DNA of 64,000 nucleotides from the NCBI RefSeq assembly GCF_900100255.1, contig NZ_FMTS01000001.1:744001-808000 (forward strand), read 5' to 3'. The first letter of the stretch is position 1, and every line of letters begins with the position of its first letter. Shown piece after piece: positions 35,198 through 44,269 of this stretch. A program made the position numbers and the translations under genes. The DNA is from Asticcacaulis taihuensis. GTDB taxonomy: Bacteria; Pseudomonadota; Alphaproteobacteria; Caulobacterales; Caulobacteraceae. The notes under the pieces are model-generated. The model saw nothing but the letters and a program-made list of their open reading frames with translations. It was not told where the DNA came from and did no database searches.

Positions 35198-36275
35198 AGT
35201 CGAACAATCCGGGTGCGACAGGCTTCATCTTCAACGCCTTGGCGAAGACCGTCGGCAGGACTTTTTCGCTGACAGGCAGAAGCTGGAAGCTGTTGTTCCT
35301 GCGCAGGAAATCGCACACTGACTCATCTGAAACCTGCGCGCGCCAAACCTCCTGTGTTAGGGCAAAATGGGTGAAGACGTGCTCATAGCTGCCAATGACC
35401 TCAAATGGCGCTGAAAGCGGCGGCGTGATTTCCTCCGTGCGGTAAGGCTCCGATCGCCACTCCGTGTGCGGCAGGCCCAGCATACCACCAAGCAATCCTT
35501 TGTCGGCACGGCGTTCCACCAGTACGTCATCACCCGACTGAATGACAAATACCACACCATAACGGCGCGGCTTGGGCGCCTTGGCCAGCTTGACCGGAAA
35601 GCGTTCCTGTTCGCCGCGCGCCCTGGCCACGCAGGCTTCCGCAAGTGGGCAGCCACCACAAACCGGTGATTTCGGGCGGCAGATCAAAGTCGCCATATCC
35701 ATCAGGGCCTGCGGCCAGTCACCGGCGCGATCGTCATTTACCCATTGCGCGGCCGCCTCTCGTACCTGCGGCTTGGCGGCCGGCATCGGCGTTTCGATGG
35801 CATAGAGCCGCGTCATGACGCGTTCGATATTGCCATCCACCACATTGGCCGCGTGCCCGAAGGCGATGGCCGCCACCGCCGCCGAGGTATAGGGGCCAAA
35901 GCCCGGCAGCTTCAGCAACTCAGTCTCATCCGCCGGGAAAACGCCGCCGTGACCGCGCACCACGGTCCGGGCGCATTCCAGCAGCTTGCGGGCGCGGGCG
36001 TAATAGCCAAGCCCTGCCCATTCGGCCATGACGCGGCCATCCTCGGCGGCGGCGAGATCGCGCAGCGTCGGCCAAAGCCTGAGAAACTTCTCATAATAGG
36101 GTGCGGCGTGCGGCACGGTCGTCTGCTGGAGCATGACCTCGGACAGCCAGACGCGGTAAGGATCGCGTTCGCCCTGTCTCCACGGCAGCTTGCGGCCATG
36201 CGTGTCGTACCAGACCAGCAGACCGGCTCTTAAGGAGGCGACAAGTGCCTTGTCCTTCAGTATAATCCCGCTCAT
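35196..36275 (-). CDS. mutY: A/G-specific adenine glycosylase
   Basis: MutY removes adenine mispaired with 8-oxoguanine. The protein of 359 residues begins at the ATG at 36275 (MSGIILKDKALVASL). The HhH domain with the catalytic Asp is seen in ETELLKLPGFGPYTSAAVAAIAFGHAANVVDGNIERVM from about residue 107. The 4Fe-4S loop CRPKSPVCGGCPLAEAC is C-x6-C-x2-C-x5-C near 190. A C-terminal NUDIX-like recognition domain follows. Its start codon overlaps that of the divergent DUF721 gene (CATG at 36273-36276), so the two upstream regions lie in each other's coding sequence. Confidence 0.95.
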   Translation of the reverse strand: MSGIILKDKALVASLRAGLLVWYDTHGRKLPWRQGERDPYRVWLSEVMLQQTTVPHAAPYYEKFLRLWPTLRDLAAAEDGRVMAEWAGLGYYARARKLLECARTVVRGHGGVFPADETELLKLPGFGPYTSAAVAAIAFGHAANVVDGNIERVMTRLYAIETPMPAAKPQVREAAAQWVNDDRAGDWPQALMDMATLICRPKSPVCGGCPLAEACVARARGEQERFPVKLAKAPKPRRYGVVFVIQSGDDVLVERRADKGLLGGMLGLPHTEWRSEPYRTEEITPPLSAPFEVIGSYEHVFTHFALTQEVWRAQVSDESVCDFLRRNNSFQLLPVSEKVLPTVFAKALKMKPVAPGLFD

Positions 36276-36828
36276 GAAACGTCCGCTGCCATCCCTTGAA
36301 GACTCGCTCCGCATCCTGCGCACGACTCACACCCGGCGTATGCCTAAGCCACCGCCGCCGGTAAAGAAGCAGGTTCAGCCGCTGCTGAAAAGCCTGCAGG
36401 CGCGCTTTGAGCAGATGGACGACGGGTCCGGCAAGCTGAAAAACCGCTGGACCGAGATCGCCGGCGAGGCTCTGGCCAAATTGTGCGAACCCGTCCGCAT
36501 CATCAAGGGCCGCGCGCATGGGGCCGGCGCCCTGGAAATCCGCGTCATGGGAGCCTACGCGCCGCTGGTCCAGCATCAGTCCACCACCCTGATTGACCGG
36601 ATCAATCTTTTCCTCGGCGCGAAGACCATCGATAAGCTGCGGATCATCCAGGGGCCGCTGACCCAGGCGCCGAAAAAGCCGCAATATGCCCGTCCTAAGC
36701 CCCTTTCCGCTCAGGAAGAACTGGCACTCCAGCAATCCTTGAGCGATGTGGCGGATGAGAAGCTGAAAAAGTCCCTGCTTCAGCTTGGCCGGTCTGTTCT
36801 GAAACGCGAGAACATGAAGTCATCCTAG
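36274..36828 (+). CDS. DUF721 domain-containing protein (DciA-like)
   Basis: This 184-residue protein is DUF721. DUF721 includes DciA, a replicative-helicase loader or operator in bacteria lacking DnaC. WTEIAGEALAKLCEPVRIIKG near residue 58 and the RVMGAYAPLVQHQSTTLIDRINLFLG block are the core. The start at 36274 gives the N-terminus MKRPLPSLEDSLRIL. Upstream is TATAAT (36261-36266), seven bases before this ATG, with no SD sequence, as would be expected for a leaderless transcript. The gene shares CATG with the start of mutY. It precedes the dsbA/smc group. Confidence 0.85.
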   Translation: MKRPLPSLEDSLRILRTTHTRRMPKPPPPVKKQVQPLLKSLQARFEQMDDGSGKLKNRWTEIAGEALAKLCEPVRIIKGRAHGAGALEIRVMGAYAPLVQHQSTTLIDRINLFLGAKTIDKLRIIQGPLTQAPKKPQYARPKPLSAQEELALQQSLSDVADEKLKKSLLQLGRSVLKRENMKSS

Positions 36829-36899
36829 AGCTCAATCGCCGCCAATCTACTTTAAAGAACGGCTTTTCCTCGCACCAGCTCGGGCGGCCGTTGGCCTTG

Positions 36900-36922
36900 C
36901 CGAAATTCAAAAAGAATTTCGG
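36900..36922. repeat. Hairpin CCGAAATTC/GAATTTCGG in the DUF721-dsbA interval
   Basis: Perfect 9-bp arms (36900-36908 and 36914-36922) around AAAAA. There is no T run, so it is more likely part of a dispersed repeat than a terminator. The flanking 225 bp hold no gene. Confidence 0.5.
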
Positions 36923-37053
36923 AACAGCGCAATAATTCGCAAAACACAAATGCCATATTTACAGCGCAATCGAACGCTTTAAAAAGGCACAGACTCTAAG
37001 GGTGCGAGTCCTTTCGGGACTGCCACCTTTCCAAACCATTTTCGGGGCTGAAT

Positions 37054-37701
37054 ATGCAAATTTCTGTCGGCAAAACCCTTCGTGTGAGCGGTGCAGTGGC
37101 CTTCATGGGCCTGGCGCTTCTGGCTTCCGGCTGCAGCAAGGGCGGCTCTGCCGGCGCGGTCGCTGCCGATGAAATGTCGATGGGCCCGGCCGACGCCAAG
37201 GTGACCGTCATCGAATACGCCTCGGTCGCCTGCCCGATCTGCGGCCATGTCAATGAAACCGTCATGCCTGAGTTCAAAGCCAAATATATCGACAGCGGCA
37301 AGGTACGTTATGTCTACCGTCCGATGATGACCGGCAATCCGGCCGTGGCCGCCGCCGGGCACATGCTGGCCGAATGCGCCGGCAAGGACAAGTACTTCAC
37401 AGTCATAGACCAGGTCATGCGCTCCCAGGAAGCCATGGGCGGCGAGGAAACCGGCTACGCCAATGCCCGTCCGGTCCTGTTCAGCATCGGCCAGTCCCTC
37501 GGCATGTCGGAAGACGCCTTCAACAAGTGCATCACCGATGAAAAGGGCCTGAAGCGCCTGAATGACCTGAACCAGCAATATATGACCAAGGACGGCGTCA
37601 ACGGTACGCCTACCTTTGTTATCAACGGCAAGAAGCTGGACCGCATTCCGCTGAATATCGGTGATTTCGACGCCGCTCTTAAGCCCGCGCTCAGCAAGTA
37701 A
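37054..37701 (+). CDS. DsbA-family thiol oxidoreductase, lipoprotein, first of three
   Basis: This 215-residue exported thioredoxin-fold protein belongs to the DsbA/DsbG-like group. The signal peptide ends at the lipobox LASGC (Cys near residue 27). The active site VACPICGHVNE is near residue 62 and the cis-proline loop NGTPTFVINGKKL is near 187. A helical insertion, with a pair of Cys in MLAECAGKDKY and FNKCITDEKG, separates the two halves. It is membrane-anchored and faces the periplasm. The second and third genes follow after 8 and 3 bases, so they form one operon. Confidence 0.88.
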   Translation: MQISVGKTLRVSGAVAFMGLALLASGCSKGGSAGAVAADEMSMGPADAKVTVIEYASVACPICGHVNETVMPEFKAKYIDSGKVRYVYRPMMTGNPAVAAAGHMLAECAGKDKYFTVIDQVMRSQEAMGGEETGYANARPVLFSIGQSLGMSEDAFNKCITDEKGLKRLNDLNQQYMTKDGVNGTPTFVINGKKLDRIPLNIGDFDAALKPALSK

Positions 37702-37709
37702 GGACCGAC

Positions 37710-38333
37710 ATGATTTCCTCCAGACGGACTCTCCTGGCCCTGACCACCACAGCCCTGCTTCTGGCTGGCTGCGGCAAAACGATCAAGCCGGTCGAAGGCG
37801 ATATGAGCCTGGGCGCTGGCGAAAATGCCAAGGTGACTCTGATCGAATATGCCTCGGTCACCTGCGCCCACTGCGCCGAGTTCAACAAGGACGTCATGCC
37901 CGAACTGATGGCCAAGTACATCACGCCGGGCAAGATCCGCTATGTCTACCGCGAATTCCTGACCGAGCCGCGCGATGTCTCGGCGGCCGGCATCCTGCTG
38001 GCCCGCTGCTCGGGCAAGGAAAACTATTTCAAGGTCGTCGATGAAATCATGAAGGCCCAGGGCGAGATGTTCGGCGACGGCACCACCACCAATGCCCTGC
38101 CCGTTCTCAAGCGTATCGGCGCCTCGGTGGGCATCAAGGACGACGCCTTCAACAAATGCATCACCGATGAAAAGGGCCTGGCGCGCATTCAGGATAATGT
38201 CGATAAATACCTGAAGGAAGACGACATCACCGGCACGCCCACCTTCTTCATCAATGGCAAGCGGTTCGAGCGCAAGACCGGCACCATCGCGGACTTCGAT
38301 GAGGCTTTCGCGCCCCTGCTGGCGGGCAAGTAA
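37710..38333 (+). CDS. DsbA-family thiol oxidoreductase, lipoprotein, second of three
   Basis: This 207-residue paralogue has the lipobox LLAGC (Cys near residue 21) and the active site VTCAHCAEFNK near residue 50. CAHC in place of CPxC should change its redox potential. The cis-Pro loop is TGTPTFFINGKRF near 172. It keeps the internal Cys pair seen in its neighbour (LARCSGKENY, FNKCITDEKG). Over most of its length it is clearly more like the first gene than like the third. Confidence 0.88.
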   Translation: MISSRRTLLALTTTALLLAGCGKTIKPVEGDMSLGAGENAKVTLIEYASVTCAHCAEFNKDVMPELMAKYITPGKIRYVYREFLTEPRDVSAAGILLARCSGKENYFKVVDEIMKAQGEMFGDGTTTNALPVLKRIGASVGIKDDAFNKCITDEKGLARIQDNVDKYLKEDDITGTPTFFINGKRFERKTGTIADFDEAFAPLLAGK

Positions 38334-38336
38334 CCC

Positions 38337-38954
38337 ATGATCCGGCGTTTTGCGGCGGCGGTCCTGGCTGCTTTTCTTTTTGCCCCCCTGGCTCAGGCGG
38401 CGGATCTTTCCCCGGCGCTGGTCAAGGTCACGCCCACGGATCATGTCCTGGGCAGCGCCAAGGCGCCGGTCACGATCATCGAATATGGCTCGGTGGCCTG
38501 CCCGGCCTGCGCCAGCTTTAATGAAACCGTCTTCCCGCAGCTTAAGGCCAAATATATCGACACCGGCAAGGTGCGGTATGTTTTTCGCCCCATGCTGACC
38601 GGCGTGCCAGTGATCGCCGTGGCCGGTACGCGCATGGCGGAATGTGCCGGCCCCGGCAAATATTTCGACGTGGTCGATGCCGTCATGCGCGGCCAGAGCG
38701 AATACTATGCCTGGGGAGAAAGCAATATCATCGCCCAGCCGATCCTGGTAAAGATCGCTGCATCTTTTGGTCTGTCGGAAACGGCCTTCAACGCTTGCGC
38801 CGGCGACGCCGCGGGCCTCGCCCGCCTGCAGGCGGCGCATAAGTCCGCCATCGAGTCGGGTATACGCAGCACGCCCAGCCTGTTCGTCAATGGCAAGGAA
38901 ATGGAACGCCACGACCTCGACAGCCTGGAAGCTGCTATCAAGGCCACGAAGTAG
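38337..38954 (+). CDS. DsbA-family thiol oxidoreductase, periplasmic, third of three
   Basis: This 205-residue paralogue differs from the others by a cleavable signal peptide (MIRRFAAAVLAAFLFAPLAQAA, no lipobox Cys). It should therefore be soluble in the periplasm. The active site VACPACASFNE is near residue 53 and the cis-Pro loop STPSLFVNGKE near 181. The inner Cys pair is kept (MAECAGPGKY, FNACAGDAAG). The gene stops 40 bases before the predicted smc promoter. Confidence 0.88.
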   Translation: MIRRFAAAVLAAFLFAPLAQAADLSPALVKVTPTDHVLGSAKAPVTIIEYGSVACPACASFNETVFPQLKAKYIDTGKVRYVFRPMLTGVPVIAVAGTRMAECAGPGKYFDVVDAVMRGQSEYYAWGESNIIAQPILVKIAASFGLSETAFNACAGDAAGLARLQAAHKSAIESGIRSTPSLFVNGKEMERHDLDSLEAAIKATK

Positions 38955-38993
38955 CTCATCCACAGGAATTAACCCTGTCTTGCGCAAAGTTTC

Positions 38994-39018
38994 TTGACGC
39001 TCACCGTTCTGCTATGAA
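38994..39018 (+). promoter_or_regulatory. Candidate promoter of smc
   Basis: TTGACGC (38994-39000), ten bases, then GCTATGAA (39011-39018) closely follow the Caulobacter vegetative promoter consensus. Confidence 0.5.
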
Positions 39019-39066
39019 GGTGTTAGAATCATTGTGGCGCGCCAAAAAGGCGAATTGGGTTCATCC

Positions 39067-42000
39067 TTGCACTTTCAGAAGATCAAGCTTTCAGGGTTCA
39101 AGTCCTTCGTCGATGCGACCGAGTTCCGCATCGATCCGGGCCTGACCGGCATTGTCGGGCCGAACGGCTGCGGCAAGTCGAACCTGCTTGAAGCCCTGCG
39201 CTGGGTCATGGGCGCCACCTCCGCCAAGGCCATGCGCGGTTCCGGCATGGACGATGTCATTTTCGCCGGCTCGGACAAGCGCCCGTCGCGCAACTGGGCG
39301 GAAGTGACCCTGACCATCGACAATTCCGAACGCCTGGCGCCGCAGCCTTTTACGGATCAGCCTGTCCTCGATGTCGCCCGTCGTATCGATCGCGGCGCCG
39401 GCTCCTCTTACAAGATCAACGGCAAGGAGGTGCGCGCCCGTGACGTGCAGCTTCTCTTCGCCGATGCCTCTACCGGCGCCAATTCACCGGCGCTCGTCCG
39501 TCAGGGGCAGATATCGGAACTGATTGCCGCCAAGCCGCAAAACCGTCGCCGCGTGCTCGAAGAAGCCGGCGGTGTTTCCGGCCTGCACACCCGACGCCAT
39601 GAGGCCGAACTGCGCCTTTCGGCGGCCGAATCGAATCTGTCGCGCCTCGATGATATCGCCCGCGAACTCGACAGCGCTCTCTCCCGCCTCAAGCGCGAAG
39701 CCCGCCAGGCCGACAAGTACAAGAAGATTTCCGCCGAAATCCGCGCCCTGCAAAAGGCGATCCTGCACGCCAAGTGGCTGGAGGTGCGCGCCCTGCTCGA
39801 AGGCGCTGTCAGCGACATGCAGGCGCAGAGCCAGCGGGTCGAGACCACGGCCCGCGCCGCTGCGGTCGCGCAAACCGCCGCCCTGAAAGCCGCCGAGGCC
39901 ATTGCGCCCTTGCGAGAGGAAGAGGCCGTGGCCGCCACCGTCAACCACCGGCTCAACATTGAAAAGGAACGCCTCGACCTGGAAGAAAAGCAGGTCGCCA
40001 GCGAGATCGAGCGCCTGAAGGGCGATATCGCCCGCCTGAAAGGCGACTTCCAGCGTGAAGTCGATCTGTCATCCGATGGTTCATTGCAGGTCGAGCGCCT
40101 GCAATCGGGCCTGGCGCGCGTGCAGGAAGAAATCGCCAGCGCCCCCTCGCGTGAGCCGGAACTGAAACGCGCGGTCGAGGCCGCCGAAGCTGAGCGCGTC
40201 AAGGCCGATCAGGCGATCGAGGCCATAGCCGCCGAGCAGGCCGCGCAGGTCGAGCGCCAGCGCCTGGAAGCGTCACGTCTGGGAGAAGCGAAATCACGTT
40301 TTGACCGCCTGAGCCAGCAATTACAGACGGCACAAAATGACCGCAAGGCCCTGGGCACCTTCGATTACAGCGCGCTGGACGGCCTGAAGGCGCAGGCCGC
40401 GACGGCACAAACCGATTTAGAGACCGCCCGCAAGGCCGCCGAGGAACTGGAAACGGCCCGTCCGGTTCTGGCCAATGCCGAGGCGCAAAGCCGCAAGGCG
40501 ATGCGTGACATAGAGGATCAATTGGGCCGCCTGACCGCCGAGGCGCGCGGTCTGTCGCAGATCCTGACTACCGTACGCAAAGAAGGGGCCCCTGTTCTGG
40601 ATGCGGTGCGCCCCGACAAGGGCTATGAACTGGCTCTGGCAGCGGCCTTAGGCGATGATCTCAATCTCAGCCTGTCGAAGAAGGCGGTGCAGACCGCACT
40701 CGCTTTCTGGAGCGAGGATTTCGAAAGCCAGGCGAAAGCCATCGATATGGCTGCGCTCGGCGTGACGCCGCTCAGCGTCAATGTAAAAGCGCCGGCCGCC
40801 ATGTCCCTGCGCCTTTCTACTATCGGCGTAGTCGCACAGGCCGATGGCGACCGCCTGCAAAGCCAGCTTCCCATCGGCGCGCGCCTTGTTTCCAAGGAAG
40901 GCGACCTGTGGCGCTGGGATGGCCTGATCGTTCGCGCCAAGGCGCCCAAACCCGCCGCCGTCCGTCTGGCCCAGCGCACGCGCCACGATGAACTGGAAAC
41001 CGAGATCGACGGACTGAAACCGAAGCTGGAAGAGGCGAAAAAAGCGCAAGCCGCGGCCGCAGAAGCCCAGCGCGGACATGAAGACAGCCTGCGTAACGCC
41101 CGCAATCGCCTGCCCGACTTGGAGCGGACCTTACGCACCCGCCAGAACGATCTGGAAAACCGTCTGCGTGCCCAGACGCAATACGAGGCCCGGCTGGAAT
41201 CACTGGAGGCCACCCTCGCCCGCCTGACCTCCGAACACGCCGAAGCGAAGACGGCCTACGACGCCCTGCTGGCCAGCCAGTCGGCCGCGCTCGACACCGA
41301 TACCATGAAGGCACGACTGAACGATGCCCGGGCGCTTGCCGACAGCCACCGTCAGGCGGTGATGCGTGCCCGCGCCGATCTCGATCAGGATGCCCGTGAC
41401 CGTCAGGCCCGCGAAGCCCGTGAACGCACCCTGACCCGCGAACTGACCGACTGGAGCCGGCGTACCAGCGAATCCGCCGCCCGCCTGCTCAAGCTGGAAA
41501 AAGACCAGGCGGCGGCGCAAGCCGCGCTGGAGGCCGCTCAATCGGCGCCGCGTGAGTTTGAAAGCAAGCGGATATCATTGGTCGATTCGCTGCAAACTGC
41601 CGAAAAGCGCCTCAGTGAAGCCCGCGACAAGCTCAACGCCGCCGAGGCCGAGCGCCGTGACGCCGATATCGATGTCCGCGCCCGCGAACAGGAAGCCTCG
41701 GCCGCCCGCGAAGAACGCGCCGGCGCCACCGCCCGTCTTGAAGCTATCCAAGGCAAGGCCGCCGAGATTGAAGCCGTCATCCTCGACCAGACGGGCGGCA
41801 CACCTGACGATCTGGGCAAACGCCTGAAAGAAGAAGCCATCGCCACGCCGGCCGACGCCTCCGGCGCCGAATCGCTTCTGTCAGGTCTGGAACGCGAGCG
41901 CGACCAGTTGGGCGCGGTCAACCTGCGCGCCGAGGAAGAAGCCACCGAATATGAAGGCCGGCTTGACACCCTTTCCAAGGAACGCGCCGACCTGACCACC

Positions 42001-42540
42001 GCCATCGCCAAACTGCGCGACGGCATCGACGAGTTGAACGCCGAAGGCCGCGAACGCCTGTTGGCGGCCTTCGAGATCATCAACGAGCACTTCAAAACCC
42101 TGTTCGTCACCCTGTTCGATGGCGGCTCAGCCGAATTGCGCCTGGTCGAATCGGATGATCCGCTCGAAGCCGGCCTCGAAATCTACGCCTGCCCGCCGGG
42201 TAAGCGCCTCTCGACCATGAGCCTGATGTCCGGCGGCGAGCAGGCTTTGACCGCCACGGCCCTGATCTTTGGCGTCTTCCTGGCCAATCCGGCGCCCGTC
42301 TGCGTGCTGGACGAAGTCGATGCCCCGCTCGACGACGCCAATGTCGACCGCTATTGCCGTCTGCTGGCCGAGATGCGCGAACGCACCAAGACGCGCTTCA
42401 TCGCCATTACCCACAATCCGGTCACCATGTCACGCATGGATCGCCTGTTCGGCGTCACCATGTCAGAGCGCGGCGTGTCGCAACTGGTCAGCGTCGATCT
42501 GTCGCAAGCGGAAGCCTTGGTGGCTGAACACGTCGCGTAG
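39067..42540 (+). CDS. smc: Chromosome segregation protein SMC
   Basis: This 1157-residue SMC ATPase forms, with ScpA and ScpB, the bacterial condensin. The P loop GPNGCGKSN is near residue 33, with DDVIFAGS after it. A long coiled coil runs from about 160 to 490 and from 650 to 990, interrupted by the hinge (VRPDKGYELALAAALGDDL to about 630). At the C-terminus are the ABC signature LMSGGEQALTATAL and Walker B VCVLDEVDAPLDDANVDRY. I use the TTG at 39067, which yields the family start MHFQKIKLSGFKSF. The in-frame GTG at 39034 would add 11 residues and remains possible. Confidence 0.95.
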   Translation: MHFQKIKLSGFKSFVDATEFRIDPGLTGIVGPNGCGKSNLLEALRWVMGATSAKAMRGSGMDDVIFAGSDKRPSRNWAEVTLTIDNSERLAPQPFTDQPVLDVARRIDRGAGSSYKINGKEVRARDVQLLFADASTGANSPALVRQGQISELIAAKPQNRRRVLEEAGGVSGLHTRRHEAELRLSAAESNLSRLDDIARELDSALSRLKREARQADKYKKISAEIRALQKAILHAKWLEVRALLEGAVSDMQAQSQRVETTARAAAVAQTAALKAAEAIAPLREEEAVAATVNHRLNIEKERLDLEEKQVASEIERLKGDIARLKGDFQREVDLSSDGSLQVERLQSGLARVQEEIASAPSREPELKRAVEAAEAERVKADQAIEAIAAEQAAQVERQRLEASRLGEAKSRFDRLSQQLQTAQNDRKALGTFDYSALDGLKAQAATAQTDLETARKAAEELETARPVLANAEAQSRKAMRDIEDQLGRLTAEARGLSQILTTVRKEGAPVLDAVRPDKGYELALAAALGDDLNLSLSKKAVQTALAFWSEDFESQAKAIDMAALGVTPLSVNVKAPAAMSLRLSTIGVVAQADGDRLQSQLPIGARLVSKEGDLWRWDGLIVRAKAPKPAAVRLAQRTRHDELETEIDGLKPKLEEAKKAQAAAAEAQRGHEDSLRNARNRLPDLERTLRTRQNDLENRLRAQTQYEARLESLEATLARLTSEHAEAKTAYDALLASQSAALDTDTMKARLNDARALADSHRQAVMRARADLDQDARDRQAREARERTLTRELTDWSRRTSESAARLLKLEKDQAAAQAALEAAQSAPREFESKRISLVDSLQTAEKRLSEARDKLNAAEAERRDADIDVRAREQEASAAREERAGATARLEAIQGKAAEIEAVILDQTGGTPDDLGKRLKEEAIATPADASGAESLLSGLERERDQLGAVNLRAEEEATEYEGRLDTLSKERADLTTAIAKLRDGIDELNAEGRERLLAAFEIINEHFKTLFVTLFDGGSAELRLVESDDPLEAGLEIYACPPGKRLSTMSLMSGGEQALTATALIFGVFLANPAPVCVLDEVDAPLDDANVDRYCRLLAEMRERTKTRFIAITHNPVTMSRMDRLFGVTMSERGVSQLVSVDLSQAEALVAEHVA

Positions 42541-42698
42541 CGCGCTTATAAACGATAAGTTCGACGGTATAAGCTGCTCGGCTATATTATAAACGGCCTT
42601 CTAACCTTTTCGCGTCGCAAAAAATGATCTTGGAAAACCGCTGACAGCGTTGTTTTCTATTTTATTTCAAACAACTCCACTTTGTGCCGCGCAATTGC

Positions 42699-42727
42699 TT
42701 GACCTTTGAGTGGCACTTGAGTAGGTT
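42699..42727 (+). promoter_or_regulatory. Candidate promoter of the F0 ATP synthase operon
   Basis: TTGACC (42699-42704) and TAGGTT (42722-42727) are 17 bases apart. Transcription would start about 50 bases before atpI. The rest of 42541-42785 is AT-rich and shows no gene. Confidence 0.4.
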
Positions 42728-42785
42728 CCGCGCCGTTCTTAGCCGGAATAACGATCCCTGTTATTCCGCCTGCCAGGTGCCAAAC

Positions 42786-43082
42786 GTGACAGATGAACCA
42801 CCCGATAAGTCCTCGGATCAAGACGAACTCAACGATCTTGACAGGCGGCTGAAGGCGATTGAAGCGCGCAAGCGCAAGACGCACGATGTCAGCGGCGAGG
42901 TCGGCGCTAATCAGGGCTATCAGGCCCTGGGGGAGCTGCTGGGGGGGATTCTAGGCGGTCTGGGACTTGGCTGGCTTAGCGACCAGTATCTTCACACCCG
43001 TCCGTTTGGGGTGATCATCGGCGCTATTCTGGGCATGATTGTGGCGGTCTATGCGATCGTCCGGTCAGGTCAAAAGAAATAG
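42786..43082 (+). CDS. atpI: F0F1 ATP synthase assembly protein AtpI
   Basis: This 98-residue protein starts at the GTG at 42786 (VTDEPPDKSSDQDELND), eight bases after AGG. Two membrane helices (ALGELLGGILGGLGLGWLSD and GVIIGAILGMIVAVYAIV) match AtpI, which helps assemble the c-ring. The charged N-terminal half is coiled. It is the first gene of the F0 cluster; alphaproteobacteria keep F0 and F1 genes apart, and F1 genes are absent here. Confidence 0.88.
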   Translation: MTDEPPDKSSDQDELNDLDRRLKAIEARKRKTHDVSGEVGANQGYQALGELLGGILGGLGLGWLSDQYLHTRPFGVIIGAILGMIVAVYAIVRSGQKK

Positions 43083-43142
43083 GCTAGTCGTCAAATTCGC
43101 CCGCAAGGGCACATGAAATTGTCTAAAGAGGTTTTGGGGCTT

Positions 43143-43904
43143 ATGGCCGATCCGTTACACCAGTTTAAGATTGAGAAGATCGTCGAGCTCCCCACCTTTC
43201 ATATCGGCGGTGTGCCGGTGGACCTGTCGATCACCAATTCGGTCATGGCCATGCTTATCGCCGTTGGCCTGACCTGCCTGTTCTTCCTCCTGACCACTGC
43301 CCGCGCCAGCATCATTCCTGGCCGCGGCCAGGTCATGGCGGAAGGCGTTTTCGGCCTGATTGACGACATGGCGGATTCGATCATCGGCCACGACGGCAAG
43401 CAGTTCCTGCCCTACGTCCTGACCCTGTTCCTCTTCATCCTGAGCTGTAACCTGCTCGGCATGTTCACCTATTTCACCGCCACCTCGCAGATCGCCGTCA
43501 CCCTGACGCTCGCCGCCATGACCATTTTGCTGGTACTGGCCGTCGGCTTCATCCGCAATGGCCTGGGTTTCTTCAAGCTGTTCGTGCCGTCGGGCGTGCC
43601 CTGGTACATCCTGATCGTGCTGGTGCCGATCGAAGTCATCGCCTTCATCATGCGCCCCGTGACGCTGACGCTCCGGTTGTTCGGCAACATGCTCGGCGGT
43701 CACATCGTCATGAAGGTCTTCGCCGGCTTCATTGTCACCGGGCTGACCCTGGGCGGCCTCGGCGCCGTAATCGGCCTCGCCTCGATGGGCACCATCGTGG
43801 CGCTCACCACCCTCGAATTCCTGGTCGCCTACCTGCAAGCCTTCGTGTTCGCGGTTCTGACCTGCGTTTATCTCAGTGATGTGGTCAATATCGGCCACCA
43901 CTAG
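43143..43904 (+). CDS. atpB: F0 ATP synthase subunit a
   Basis: Subunit a provides the proton half-channels next to the c-ring. The 253-residue protein begins MADPLHQFKIEKIVEL (ATG 43143; an in-frame ATG at 43113 is less like the family). The essential arginine is in IMRPVTLTLRLFGNMLGGH near residue 188. The conserved C-terminal helix LEFLVAYLQAFVFAVLTCVYL contains the Gln and Glu that assist proton transfer. Five or six membrane helices are visible. Confidence 0.95.
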   Translation: MADPLHQFKIEKIVELPTFHIGGVPVDLSITNSVMAMLIAVGLTCLFFLLTTARASIIPGRGQVMAEGVFGLIDDMADSIIGHDGKQFLPYVLTLFLFILSCNLLGMFTYFTATSQIAVTLTLAAMTILLVLAVGFIRNGLGFFKLFVPSGVPWYILIVLVPIEVIAFIMRPVTLTLRLFGNMLGGHIVMKVFAGFIVTGLTLGGLGAVIGLASMGTIVALTTLEFLVAYLQAFVFAVLTCVYLSDVVNIGHH

Positions 43905-43950
43905 GTTCTTCTTTCAATCTGTCCCTTTCCAAACTCGGAGTTAACACCCC

Positions 43951-44208
43951 ATGGACGTTCAATCTGCAACCCTCATCGCCGGCGGCCTCAAGTACATCGG
44001 CGCCGGTCTGGCGACCCTCGGCATGATCGGTGCCGGTATCGGCCTCGGCATCCTGTTCGGCAACTACTATGTCGGCGCCCTGCGCAACCCTTCGGCTGCC
44101 AAGACCCAGCAGACCAACCTCTTCATCGGCATGGCGCTGACCGAAGCCCTCGGCATCTTCGCCTTCGTTATCGCGCTGCTGATCCTCTTCAACGCACCGT
44201 CGCTGTAA
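43951..44208 (+). CDS. atpE: F0 ATP synthase subunit c
   Basis: This 85-residue hairpin of two membrane helices forms the rotor ring. The polar loop is [10 protein letters not shown] and the proton-binding glutamate is in [17 protein letters not shown] near residue 65. This is Glu, not Asp, as is usual for alphaproteobacteria. The first helix carries the glycine-rich repeat [12 protein letters not shown]. Na+ ligand residues are absent, so it should be proton-driven. Confidence 0.96.
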   Translation: MDVQSATLIAGGLKYIGAGLATLGMIGAGIGLGILFGNYYVGALRNPSAAKTQQTNLFIGMALTEALGIFAFVIALLILFNAPSL

Positions 44209-44269
44209 GTTGAAAACTGGCTACCGGCGCGGGCTCATCTGCGCCGGTCACAGGTTTCAGGAATAAGAT

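Noticed and set aside
36990-37035. tRNA-like 3' half (T-loop-like AAGGG-TGCGAGT-CCTTT followed by seven bases, G and CCA)
   Set aside because: No matching acceptor 5' strand, D-arm or anticodon arm lies upstream, and the T-loop lacks the invariant TTC. It is probably chance or a small hairpin.
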